NCBI GenBank assembly: GCA_024640745.1
Contig: JAHEEL010000003.1
Coordinates: 1 to 31,710 of the forward strand
Origin: Actinomycetes bacterium
Lineage (GTDB): Bacteria; Actinomycetota; Acidimicrobiia; Spongiisociales; UBA5794
Length of the DNA stretch: 31,710 nucleotides
Direction: 5' to 3'
The notes under the pieces: generated by a model
The model's database searches: none
What the model was told of the DNA's origin: nothing
The model's input: the letters and a program-made list of their open reading frames with translations, nothing else
Shown: piece after piece, positions 23,030 to 31,369 of the stretch
Position numbering within the stretch: position 1 is the first letter of the stretch
How the letters are laid out: each line of letters starts with the position of its first letter
Position numbers and translations under genes: made by a program

Positions 23030-23941
23030 ATGGCAACCGAATCGAAGCGGCTCGTCATTCTCGCGCTCGTGGCGAACGTCGGCATTGCGATCACGAAGTT
23101 CGTCGCCGCCGGCATCTCAAGCAGCAGCGCGATGCTCTCCGAGGGTATCCATTCGCTTGCCGATTCCGGCAACCAGGTCTTCCTACTGCGCGGCCACGCC
23201 GCCTCCCGCTACGAGGCCAGCGTCCAGCACCCGTACGGGCGCGGCAAGGAGATGTACTTCTGGAGCTTCATGGTCGCCGTTTTCCTGTTCGTCGGGGGAT
23301 CGGTCCTCTCCATCGTGAGCGGTGTCGGAAAGATCCGCGACCCGCACGGCCACGAGGGTGAAGGGCTGTGGCTCTCCCTCGGTGTGCTCGCGGTCGCCGC
23401 CGTCTTCGAGGGGTTCATCGCGTTCCGGCCGGCCCTCAAGGAGTTCAACCGGCAGCGTGGCGGCCGCACGTTCGGCAAGACGATCAGGGAGTCGAAGGAC
23501 CCGTCACTGCTGGTGGTGTTGTTCGAGGACAGCGCAGCGATCGTCGGTCTGCTCATCGCCGCCGTCGGCCTGATCACCGCCTGGCTGACGGAGGACGCAT
23601 TCTGGGACGGGCTGGCGTCGGTGCTCATCGGGATTCTCCTCGCGTGCGTCGCCTGGGTGCTCGCCGTTGAGATGAAGTCGCTGCTCATCGGAGAATCGGC
23701 GACCCGCGAGGAGCGCGCGAAGATCCGTGCAGCGGCGCTTTCGGTCCGCGAAGCCAGAACCGTTGATCGACTCCTGACGATGCAGCTGGCACCTGACGAA
23801 GTCCTGGTGACGATGGACGTCGAATTCGACAAAGGCGTGACCGGGGATCACATGGAAGCAGCAATCGTCGAGATGGAGGGGAGGATCGCCGAGGCGGTTC
23901 CCCAGGCAACTCGCATCTTCATCGAACCGGTTGATCGATGA
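23030..23941 (+). CDS. Cation diffusion facilitator (CDF) family transporter
   Basis: The 303-residue protein has about six transmembrane helices and a cytoplasmic C-terminal domain. The transport site in TM2 is His41/Asp45 (SEGIHSLADSGNQVFLL) and the TM5 partner is Glu166-Asp167 (VVLFEDSAAIVGLL). The Glu-Asp pair in place of the usual HxxxD resembles the SLC30A9/ZnT9-like branch, so the specificity may differ from classic zinc exporters. The C-terminal part (TVDRLLTMQLAPDEVLVTMDVEF) is the metal-sensing domain. Export of a divalent cation such as Zn or Mn is expected. Its TGA overlaps the thrB ATG by four bases. Confidence 0.9.
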   Translation: MATESKRLVILALVANVGIAITKFVAAGISSSSAMLSEGIHSLADSGNQVFLLRGHAASRYEASVQHPYGRGKEMYFWSFMVAVFLFVGGSVLSIVSGVGKIRDPHGHEGEGLWLSLGVLAVAAVFEGFIAFRPALKEFNRQRGGRTFGKTIRESKDPSLLVVLFEDSAAIVGLLIAAVGLITAWLTEDAFWDGLASVLIGILLACVAWVLAVEMKSLLIGESATREERAKIRAAALSVREARTVDRLLTMQLAPDEVLVTMDVEFDKGVTGDHMEAAIVEMEGRIAEAVPQATRIFIEPVDR

Positions 23942-24780
23942 ACGGTTCGGCGTCCGCTCCCGCGTCCTCCGGCAATCTGGGTCCCGCCTACGACGTGCTC
24001 GGCTTGGCATTGGATCTGCGCTGCACGGTCGAAGCTACTGCGTCCGAGCGGATGACAGTGGACGACGGCGAAGGCCCGGTCCGACTCGACGGCGGCGACC
24101 TCCTGTTCGAGGCAGTGATGGGCTCGGTTGCTCGGCCCATGGCGCTCGTTGTGAGCAATGAGATCCCGCGTGCTCGCGGTCTCGGCTCATCATCGGCCGT
24201 GATGGCTGCCGCTGCTTTGGCCGCCAAGCGGGCCGTGGGCGCGGATGCCAACCGACGAGAGATCTACGAATTGGTGGCCGCGATCGAAGGGCACGGAGAC
24301 AACGCGGCGCCTGCCGTGTGGGGCGGGCTGATGGCCGTCGGGTCGAATGGGCCCCACCGGCTGGAGATCCACCCGGGTCTCGTCGCGGTCGTCGGCGTTC
24401 CAAACACGCGATTGCTCACCCGTCGCGCGAGAGAGGTGGTGCCGAGGGAGGTTCCCTTGGCGGCTGCGTCGCGCAACGTTGGACGCTCGGTCATGCTCGT
24501 CGAGGCGCTACGAACCGGCGATCCGACGGCGTTCGCGTCCGCAGCCGGCGACGAGTTCCATGAGACGGCGCGCGGCGCGCTTTCTCCGATCACCATGGAG
24601 ATGATCGATGTGGCGAGATCCGTCGGAGCGCTTCACGCCTGTTGGTCGGGCGCCGGCCCCGCGGTGCTGGCCCTCGCTACGAGCGACTCGAGAGCGGCCG
24701 TGACCGCGGCATTGGAAGCGGTACTCGGCGGCGCAGGCAAGGTGATGGTTCTCGCCGTCGACTACGAGGGCCTCTGCTAG
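23938..24780 (+). CDS. thrB: Homoserine kinase
   Basis: This 280-residue GHMP-family kinase phosphorylates homoserine in threonine biosynthesis. It has the N-terminal ASSGNLGPAYDVLGLALDL, the ATP-binding PRARGLGSSSAVMAAAALA (about 77-95), EGHGDNAAPAVWGGL, and the C-terminal HACWSGAGPAVLALA. All are ThrB-like rather than mevalonate- or galactokinase-like. It stands apart from other threonine genes and instead overlaps the CDF gene (ATGA), so its translation is coupled to a metal transporter. It meets the next gene tail to tail at a shared CTAG. Confidence 0.9.
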   Translation: MNGSASAPASSGNLGPAYDVLGLALDLRCTVEATASERMTVDDGEGPVRLDGGDLLFEAVMGSVARPMALVVSNEIPRARGLGSSSAVMAAAALAAKRAVGADANRREIYELVAAIEGHGDNAAPAVWGGLMAVGSNGPHRLEIHPGLVAVVGVPNTRLLTRRAREVVPREVPLAAASRNVGRSVMLVEALRTGDPTAFASAAGDEFHETARGALSPITMEMIDVARSVGALHACWSGAGPAVLALATSDSRAAVTAALEAVLGGAGKVMVLAVDYEGLC

Positions 24781-25511
24781 ACGGACGGGACCCGCGCCAG
24801 ATCGATGAAGGCTGCGAAGAGGCGCCGACTCGCCTCGTCACTGTTCTCACTGAGATATTCGGGATGCCACTGCACTGCGAGGAGTGGCCACCGGTCGTCC
24901 GCATACTCGATGCCCTCGATGATCCCGTCGCCGGCCCACGCTACGGCGCGAAAGCCCGGAGCGAGACTCTTCACCGCCTGGTGATGGATCGAGTTCACCA
25001 TCACCTCGGTGTGTTCGATGGCTTTGGCGATGAGCGAATCGGACTCGATAGTCACCGGTTGATGCCCGTCGAAGACGGCATGACCGATCACCGTATGATC
25101 AATCGAGCCGATCGTGCTTGGGATGTCCTGGATGAGCGTCCCGCCGAATGCGACATTCACGATCTGAAGGCCGCGACAGATGGCGAGCATCGGCAGCCGC
25201 CGTTCTCGTGCCTCGTGCACGAGTGCGATCTCAAACTCGTCGCGGACGGAGTTCGTACGTCGAATCGTTGCATGCGGTTCCTCGCCGTAGCGCCGCGGGT
25301 CGACATCGCCGCCGCCGGTCAGCACGATCCCGTCGAGACGCTCGACGAGAGGGGTGACATCTTCGTTCGGAACCGGGGGGAGCACGACGGGAATCCCGCC
25401 GCCACGGACGACGGCATCGGTGTAGGTGTGGCCGATGACGTGCGAGTCGAGGTCTCCCGATGAACCCTTGGTCGGCTTGGGCTGTGACGTGACGCCGATG
25501 ATGGGTCGCAT
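24777..25511 (-). CDS. Gamma-glutamyl-gamma-aminobutyrate hydrolase family protein (peptidase C26, PuuD-like)
   Basis: The 244-residue class-I glutamine-amidotransferase-like hydrolase has the family start MRPIIGVTSQP, the LTGGGDVDPRRYGEEPH block, the nucleophile Cys112 in LAICRGLQIVNVAFGG, and the His216/Glu218 pair in AVQWHPEYL. Relatives cleave gamma-glutamyl amides of polyamines, but the substrate here is unproved and no puu genes are adjacent. TAGAAT lies 6 nt upstream of ATG 25511, a leaderless start. Its stop and the thrB stop both come from the same palindromic CTAG (24777-24780). Confidence 0.9.
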   Translation of the reverse strand: MRPIIGVTSQPKPTKGSSGDLDSHVIGHTYTDAVVRGGGIPVVLPPVPNEDVTPLVERLDGIVLTGGGDVDPRRYGEEPHATIRRTNSVRDEFEIALVHEARERRLPMLAICRGLQIVNVAFGGTLIQDIPSTIGSIDHTVIGHAVFDGHQPVTIESDSLIAKAIEHTEVMVNSIHHQAVKSLAPGFRAVAWAGDGIIEGIEYADDRWPLLAVQWHPEYLSENSDEASRRLFAAFIDLARVPSV

Positions 25512-25517
25512 CAGGGG

Positions 25518-25523
25518 ATTCTA
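25518..25523 (-). promoter_or_regulatory. -10 box TAGAAT of the C26 hydrolase gene (leaderless)
   Basis: TAGAAT on the minus strand is followed by CCCCTG and the ATG. This is one of the closest boxes to consensus among the leaderless set. Confidence 0.6.
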
Positions 25524-25557
25524 GGAGGAGAGAAGAAGTCGCCCGTCGGGCTGCAGA

Positions 25558-25587
25558 GTGACACCTGTTTGCGTTGTGGCCTATCCT
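25558..25587 (+). promoter_or_regulatory. Promoter of the bS22-type gene
   Basis: GTGACA (25558-25563), an 18-nt spacer and TATCCT (25582-25587) make a near-consensus sigma-70-type promoter, the best in the window. The leader would be about 73 nt. Confidence 0.6.
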
Positions 25588-25666
25588 TTGCCAGTCTTAT
25601 GGGCTCCGGCTTGGCCTCGCCGCCGCCGGATCCGGTTCCCGAAATCGTTGAGATGAGGTCTCCTGC

Positions 25667-25759
25667 ATGGGTTCGCTGGTCAAGAAGCGTCGCAAGAAGA
25701 TGAGTAAGCACAAGTACCGCAAGCGCATCAAGGCCAATCGACACAAGACGCGCAAGTAG
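25667..25759 (+). CDS. bS22-type small ribosomal protein (AURKAIP1/COX24 domain), 30 residues
   Basis: This tiny gene encodes 30 residues beginning MGSLVKKRRKKMSKHKYRK and ending NRHKTRK; about half are Lys or Arg. The KKRRKKMSKHKxRK pattern is that of the AURKAIP1/COX24 domain, which in mycobacteria is the small-subunit protein bS22 and in mitochondria mS38. It should bind 16S rRNA near the decoding centre. A GAGG sequence lies upstream of ATG 25667. The gene has its own strong promoter and a perfect terminator, so it is a well-expressed single-gene unit. Confidence 0.92.
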   Translation: MGSLVKKRRKKMSKHKYRKRIKANRHKTRK

Positions 25760-25767
25760 CTGCCCAT

Positions 25768-25794
25768 CACCGCCCACGGTCTCCGTGGGCGGTG
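25768..25794 (+). terminator. Intrinsic terminator after the bS22-type gene
   Basis: CACCGCCCACGG (25768-25779), loop TCT and CCGTGGGCGGTG (25783-25794) form a perfect 12-bp stem, followed by CTCGTTT. It begins 9 nt after the stop codon. It may also serve the convergent PAC2 gene. Confidence 0.88.
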
Positions 25795-25870
25795 CTCGTT
25801 TCGGATCAGTCCCGTCGTTCAGGGGGCCTGGGACACCACTGAGGACTTCATCCACCCTCGGTACGCGGGA

Positions 25871-26710
25871 TCAGACGTCTTTGAGGAAGCGTTCGATCTC
25901 GTCGAACAGCTCGCCGGTCTGGGTCGGGTCGAGGGACCGGTCGTTCTCCGCGATCTCTCGCACGTACTCGGCGAGATCGTCCGATTCGGCGACGGCTTCG
26001 TCGACCTGGAGGACGAAGTCTGCCTCGAGCGCACGCAGGTCGTCGCTATCGCCCGCAAAGCCGACGATCTGGCCGGCTTTGCGGAGCAGCGCCCGCATCG
26101 CCATGGGGTTGGCGTTGGCTGCGAGGTAGTGCGGCGTCGCCGCCCACACGCTGGTTGCCGGTATTCCGGCTTCCTTGCAGGCCTCGCCGAGCACCGCGAC
26201 GATGCCGGTTGGCCCGTGGTAGTCGGTCGGGGGCAGGCCCGTGCCGTCGAGATACGACAGATCCGTCGCGACGCCGGAGAGCGGGACGGGGCTCGAGTGC
26301 GTCACCGATCCGATGTACGCACCCAGCATCGTCGCCGACTCGACGCCGCAATCCGCCAAGACCGCCGTCACGGTTCGGGCAAAGGTCTTCCAACGGAATG
26401 TCGGCTCATCACCGACGACCACGACGAGGTCGTGCTCGAGGTCGGGACGGGAGACGGCGTAGAAGCGCGTCTCCGGCCACGTCATCGACTCAACCGTTCC
26501 ATCGAGGACGGAGACGGTAGGACGGTGCTCCTGGAAGTCGAAGAACTCCTCGGATTCGATCACGGCAAACGGCCGGTGGATCTCCCAGCGTTCGAGGATG
26601 TGGCGAAGCGCGCCTGATGCGGCGTCGCAGGCGTCGTTCCAACCCTCGAAGGCGAGGACGGCTCTCGGCCTCCGGAGAGCGGGTCGGTCGAAGCGTCGTA
26701 CGGGGTCCAC
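25871..26710 (-). CDS. PAC2-family protein
   Basis: The 279-residue protein matches the PAC2 family: RPRAVLAFEGWNDACDAAS near the start, FYAVSRPDLEHDLVVVVGDEPTFRW, TMLGAYIGSVTHSSPVPLSG, GPTGIVAVLGEACKEAGIP, SVWAATPHYLAANANPMAM, and an acidic helical tail. PAC2 proteins include eukaryotic proteasome-assembly chaperones; in actinobacteria they are widespread, and their link to the 20S proteasome is inferred, not shown. No proteasome gene lies in this window. GTG 26710 is set by TAGCCT 7 nt upstream. It is divergent from the hydrogenase operon. Confidence 0.9.
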   Translation of the reverse strand: MDPVRRFDRPALRRPRAVLAFEGWNDACDAASGALRHILERWEIHRPFAVIESEEFFDFQEHRPTVSVLDGTVESMTWPETRFYAVSRPDLEHDLVVVVGDEPTFRWKTFARTVTAVLADCGVESATMLGAYIGSVTHSSPVPLSGVATDLSYLDGTGLPPTDYHGPTGIVAVLGEACKEAGIPATSVWAATPHYLAANANPMAMRALLRKAGQIVGFAGDSDDLRALEADFVLQVDEAVAESDDLAEYVREIAENDRSLDPTQTGELFDEIERFLKDV

Positions 26711-26717
26711 GCACGGA

Positions 26718-26723
26718 AGGCTA
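26718..26723 (-). promoter_or_regulatory. -10 box TAGCCT of the PAC2 gene (leaderless)
   Basis: TAGCCT on the minus strand is followed by 7 nt and GTG 26710, with no ribosome-binding site. Confidence 0.5.
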
Positions 26724-26774
26724 TCGGGCAGGTGTCGTAGCGCCCATCGACTTTGCGATAGGGCCCAATGGCCA

Positions 26775-26844
26775 GGTGCCCGAGGCTTCCGGCCCTAGAA
26801 GGCACCGGCGCCGCTTCTTAGCGTATCGAGCAGCATCCCAAGGA
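26775..26844 (+). promoter_or_regulatory. Hydrogenase operon promoter region
   Basis: TAGCGT (26819-26824) is the best -10, but no -35 hexamer is present at 16-18 nt. Instead GGTGCC (26775-26780) and GGCACC (26801-26806) form a dyad over that position, as expected of an activator- or repressor-controlled promoter. AAGGA (26840-26844) is the ribosome-binding site for GTG 26852. Confidence 0.4.
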
Positions 26845-26851
26845 TGGAGAC

Positions 26852-28000
26852 GTGCGAGAAACACTCGTCATCGACCAAGAGGGTGTCGACGCCCTCATTC
26901 ACACGCTCACCGATCGTGGCTACGAAGTCGTGGGACCGACCGTTCGCGGTCAGACGATCCTCTACGACACGATCACATCGACTGACGACCTGCCCGTGGG
27001 AATCACGGACCGTCAGGAGGCCGGAACGTATCGACTCGAAACTCGCGACGACGGAGCCCTCTTCGGCTACGTCGTTGGGCCTCAGTCGTTCCGTCGCTAC
27101 CTCACCCCGCCGGGCAATGTGTTCTGGAAGGGTGTGCTGACGGACGACGGGTTCGAGACCGTTGAGCTGCCGGAGCCCCCAAGGCTTGCCTTCTTCGGCG
27201 CCCGACCCTGCGAGGTCGCGGCGATGCAGGTCCAGGACGAGGTGTATTCGGCGGTCGGTGACCCCGTCTACCTCGGCCGCAGGGGCCGTTCGTTCACCGT
27301 CGCCGTGAACTGCTCTGAGCCGGCGCCGACGTGCTTCTGCGATTCCCTGGGCACCGGGCCCGGCGTCTCGAATGGCTACGACATTGCCATGACCGAGGTG
27401 GTCGACGGCGAGTCTCACTACTTCATTGCCGAGGCCGGCACCGACGAGGGGTCTGAGGTGCTTGCGTTGCTCCCGTCCCGGGATCCTCTCGACGAGGAAC
27501 TCGTCCACGCCCGGCGGATGGTGGTGCGGGCTGCAGAACGCATGGGCCGGCATCTCGACACCGACGGACTCAAAGAGGTCCTGTACGGGAACATCGAGAA
27601 CCCATACTGGGACGAGATCGCCAAGCGGTGCCTCTCGTGCACGAACTGCACGCTCGTGTGCCCCACGTGCTTCTGTTCGACGGTGGAGGATCATCTCTCG
27701 CTCGACGGCTCGGAAGCCGAGCGGGCTCGTCCGTGGGATTCGTGCTTCACCCTCGACTTCTCCTACGTCAACGGTGGTCCCGTTCGACCCTCTCCCGGCC
27801 CCCGCTATCGCCAGTGGCTGACGCACAAGCTGGCGTCCTGGCAGGACCAATTCGGGTCGATCGGGTGCGTGGGATGTGGCCGCTGCATCACGTGGTGCCC
27901 GGTCGGTATCGATATCACCAAGGAGGCGGCGGCGATTCGCGAACGGGACGTTCGCCGTGTCGTTGTCGGGGCATCGAGCGCCAAGGAGGGAACCGAATGA
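26852..28000 (+). CDS. hyhB: Group 3b [NiFe] hydrogenase, Fe-S beta subunit
   Basis: The 382-residue protein carries electrons within the NAD(P)-linked hydrogenase. Residues about 1-230 match the N-terminal domain shared with AsrA-type (anaerobic sulfite reductase A) and HydB proteins (RLAFFGARPCEVAAMQVQD, then FTVAVNCSEPAPTCFCDSLG). Two cysteine clusters for [4Fe-4S] centres follow: CLSCTNCTLVCPTCFC (Cys260-275) and CVGCGRCITWCP (Cys339, 342, 345, 349). Archaeal relatives are subunits of sulfhydrogenases that can also reduce polysulfide. GTG 26852 is preceded by AAGGA. Its stop overlaps the next ATG by four bases. The hyh name is by analogy with other group 3b clusters. Confidence 0.9.
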   Translation: MRETLVIDQEGVDALIHTLTDRGYEVVGPTVRGQTILYDTITSTDDLPVGITDRQEAGTYRLETRDDGALFGYVVGPQSFRRYLTPPGNVFWKGVLTDDGFETVELPEPPRLAFFGARPCEVAAMQVQDEVYSAVGDPVYLGRRGRSFTVAVNCSEPAPTCFCDSLGTGPGVSNGYDIAMTEVVDGESHYFIAEAGTDEGSEVLALLPSRDPLDEELVHARRMVVRAAERMGRHLDTDGLKEVLYGNIENPYWDEIAKRCLSCTNCTLVCPTCFCSTVEDHLSLDGSEAERARPWDSCFTLDFSYVNGGPVRPSPGPRYRQWLTHKLASWQDQFGSIGCVGCGRCITWCPVGIDITKEAAAIRERDVRRVVVGASSAKEGTE

Positions 28001-28458
28001 GCGAAGTATTCGACGTGCTCGTCAATCAACCGTTCTTTGCAGGGATGACCGACGAGCAGGTGCGGGCGGTCGCCAAGTCGGCGGCGCTGGTCTCCTTCGA
28101 CGAAGGCAGCGTGATCTTCGTCGAGGGGGGGCCGGCACGCTACACGTACCTGATCCTCGAGGGTGACGTTGCGCTCACTCTTCGGACGCAGGAACACGGA
28201 TCGAAGATCATCCAGACACTGCACAGGGGTGAGTTCGTCGGTTGGTCGTGGATGTATCCGCCCTATCGATGGAACTTCGATGCCAACGTGCAGACCGATG
28301 TGAAGGCGGTCCAGTTCGATGGGCCGAAGCTCAAGAAGATCTCCCTGGCGGATCCGGAACTCGGATACACCATGATGCGCCGATTCACCGAAGTCATCGT
28401 CAATCGCATGCAAGCACTCAGGATTCAACTGCTCGATGTCTATTCAACTTTCCGCTAA
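27997..28458 (+). CDS. Cyclic-nucleotide-binding-domain protein without DNA-binding domain
   Basis: The 153-residue protein is a CRP-type jelly-roll domain: VLVNQPFFAGMTDEQVRAVAKSAALVSFDEGSVIFVEGGPARYTYLILEGDVAL, a short loop, GEFVGWSWMYPPY in the place of the phosphate-binding cassette, and the long C-helix (YTMMRRFTEVIVNRMQALRIQLL). It stops after the dimerisation helix, where CRP/FNR proteins would begin their helix-turn-helix, so it should not bind DNA. The cassette lacks the Arg-x-x-x-x of cAMP-binding CRP, so ligand binding is uncertain. It lies between hydrogenase subunit genes with four-base and 23-base overlaps. I infer a ligand-sensing or structural part of the complex. Confidence 0.85.
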   Translation: MSEVFDVLVNQPFFAGMTDEQVRAVAKSAALVSFDEGSVIFVEGGPARYTYLILEGDVALTLRTQEHGSKIIQTLHRGEFVGWSWMYPPYRWNFDANVQTDVKAVQFDGPKLKKISLADPELGYTMMRRFTEVIVNRMQALRIQLLDVYSTFR

Positions 28459-29284
28459 GCCACCGGCTCCCGTGATGCGTCCGACCGCGCGTCGGATTCT
28501 TTCGGTCGAGCGCGAACTGCCCGACACCTACACACTCGAGATCGAGCCGCCGGGGAGCGACTGGAGCTTCCTCCCGGGGCAATACACGATGCTCTACGCC
28601 TTCGGAATCGGCGAGGTGCCGATTTCGATCAGCGGCGATCCGAGCGACGCCACGCGGATCGTCCAAACCATCCGGGCGGCCGGTGCCGTCACCGACGCTC
28701 TGGTGGCAAAGGTCCCTGGGGACTTCGTGGGCCTCCGGGGCCCCTACGGCACGGCGTGGGATACGAAGGCGGGAGAAGGAAGAGACGTTCTGATCATCGC
28801 CGGTGGGATCGGTCTCGCGCCGGTCAGACCGTTGGTGCTCGATGTGCTGAACCATCGCGACCGCTACGGGAACGTGACGCTGCTCTACGGCGCCCGGTCA
28901 CCGCGTGACCTTCTGTTTGCCGATCAGCTCCAAGAGTGGCGGGGCCGGTTCGATCTGGAAGTGCTGATCACCGTCGACCAGGCAGAGCAGACGTGGCGCG
29001 GGCCCGTCGGCGTCGTCACGTCGCTGATCGGACGTTCGTCGTTCGATCCCGATGCTGCCGTGGCCTACGTCTGCGGTCCCGAGGTGATGATGCGGTTCAC
29101 GATTCAAGAGCTCGAGCGCAAAGGCTTCAGCGACGACCGGCTCTACGTTTCGATGGAGCGCAATATGAAATGCGGGATCGGTCTCTGTGGGCACTGCCAG
29201 CTCGGCCGCTTCTTCATCTGCAAGGACGGTCCGGTGATGACCTGCGCCCAGATGGCGGGCTCGTGCTGGATCAGGGAGGTTTGA
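28436..29284 (+). CDS. hyhG: Group 3b [NiFe] hydrogenase, flavin/NAD(P)-binding gamma subunit
   Basis: The 282-residue protein is a ferredoxin-NAD(P)-reductase-like diaphorase. It has an FAD barrel (FLPGQYTMLYAFGIGEVPIS, where the usual RxYS is replaced by VPIS), the nucleotide-binding IIAGGIGLAPVRPL, YVCGPEVMM, and a C-terminal [2Fe-2S] motif Cys246-x4-Cys251-x2-Cys254-x7-Cys262, the last in CKDGP. It would pass electrons between the Fe-S chain and NAD(P)H. I took ATG 28436, which overlaps the preceding gene by 23 bases; ATG 28475 just after that stop is also possible. The small-subunit ATG follows its stop by one base. Confidence 0.9.
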   Translation: MSIQLSAKPPAPVMRPTARRILSVERELPDTYTLEIEPPGSDWSFLPGQYTMLYAFGIGEVPISISGDPSDATRIVQTIRAAGAVTDALVAKVPGDFVGLRGPYGTAWDTKAGEGRDVLIIAGGIGLAPVRPLVLDVLNHRDRYGNVTLLYGARSPRDLLFADQLQEWRGRFDLEVLITVDQAEQTWRGPVGVVTSLIGRSSFDPDAAVAYVCGPEVMMRFTIQELERKGFSDDRLYVSMERNMKCGIGLCGHCQLGRFFICKDGPVMTCAQMAGSCWIREV

Positions 29285-29285
29285 C

Positions 29286-30076
29286 ATGGCGTTGCCGAAA
29301 CTCGCGGTCCACAAGTTCGCTTCGTGCGACGGGTGCCAGCTGAGCCTCCTCGATCTCGAAGAGGAGCTGCTCGCCGTTGCGGGCGTCGTGCAGATCGCCA
29401 ACTTCATGGAGGCATCGCGCGAGGTCTTGCCGCCGCCCTACGACGTGACGCTCGTCGAGGGCTCGGTGACCACACCTCACGATCGAAGGCGGATCATGCA
29501 GATCCGCGACGAGACGACGGTGCTGATCACCATTGGCGCATGCGCAACGGCCGGTGGGATCCAGGCACTGCGGAATTGGAGAGACGTCGACGACTTCAAC
29601 AATTACGTATACGCCCATCCGGAGTTCATCGACGCGTTGCAGGAGTCGACGCCGATTTCGGACTACGTCAAGGTCGACTTCGAACTGCGCGGTTGCCCGA
29701 TCTCGAAGTACCAGCTGCTCGAGGTGCTGGTTGCGTTCCTACAGGGACGCCGTCCGAACATCCCGACCTACAGCGTGTGCGTCGAGTGCAAGACCAAAGG
29801 AAATCCGTGTGTGATGGTCTCGCATGGGACCCCGTGCCTGGGGCCCATCACGCAAGCCGGGTGCGGCGCGCTGTGCCCGTCCTACGACCGGGGGTGCTAT
29901 GGCTGCTTCGGTCCGATGGAGAGCGCGAACGCGGCGTCGCTGGCGGGACATTTCGAGTGGATGGGGTTGTCGAATCGAGAGATCGTCAACTCCCTGCGCG
30001 GGTTCAACGCCTGGGCTGAGGCGTTCCGCAAGGAGAGCGACCGCCGTGAGGCGCTGATCGAGATCGGAGGTGCGCG

Positions 30077-30080
<4 letters not shown>
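29286..30080 (+). CDS. hyhS: Group 3b [NiFe] hydrogenase, small subunit (delta)
   Basis: The 264-residue protein lacks a Tat signal, so it is cytosolic, as expected for group 3. The proximal cluster ligands are Cys14 and Cys17 (FASCDGCQLSLLD), Cys86 (TIGACATAGG) and Cys137 (LRGCPISKYQ). Eight-ligand spacing downstream (Cys165, 168, 175, 184, 193, 197, 204, 207) fits two more [4Fe-4S] clusters. This relays electrons from the NiFe site to the beta subunit. GGGAGGT at the end of the gamma gene serves as ribosome-binding site for ATG 29286. Its stop overlaps the large-subunit ATG by four bases. Confidence 0.93.
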
Positions 30081-31361
<1,281 letters not shown>

Positions 31362-31369
<8 letters not shown>

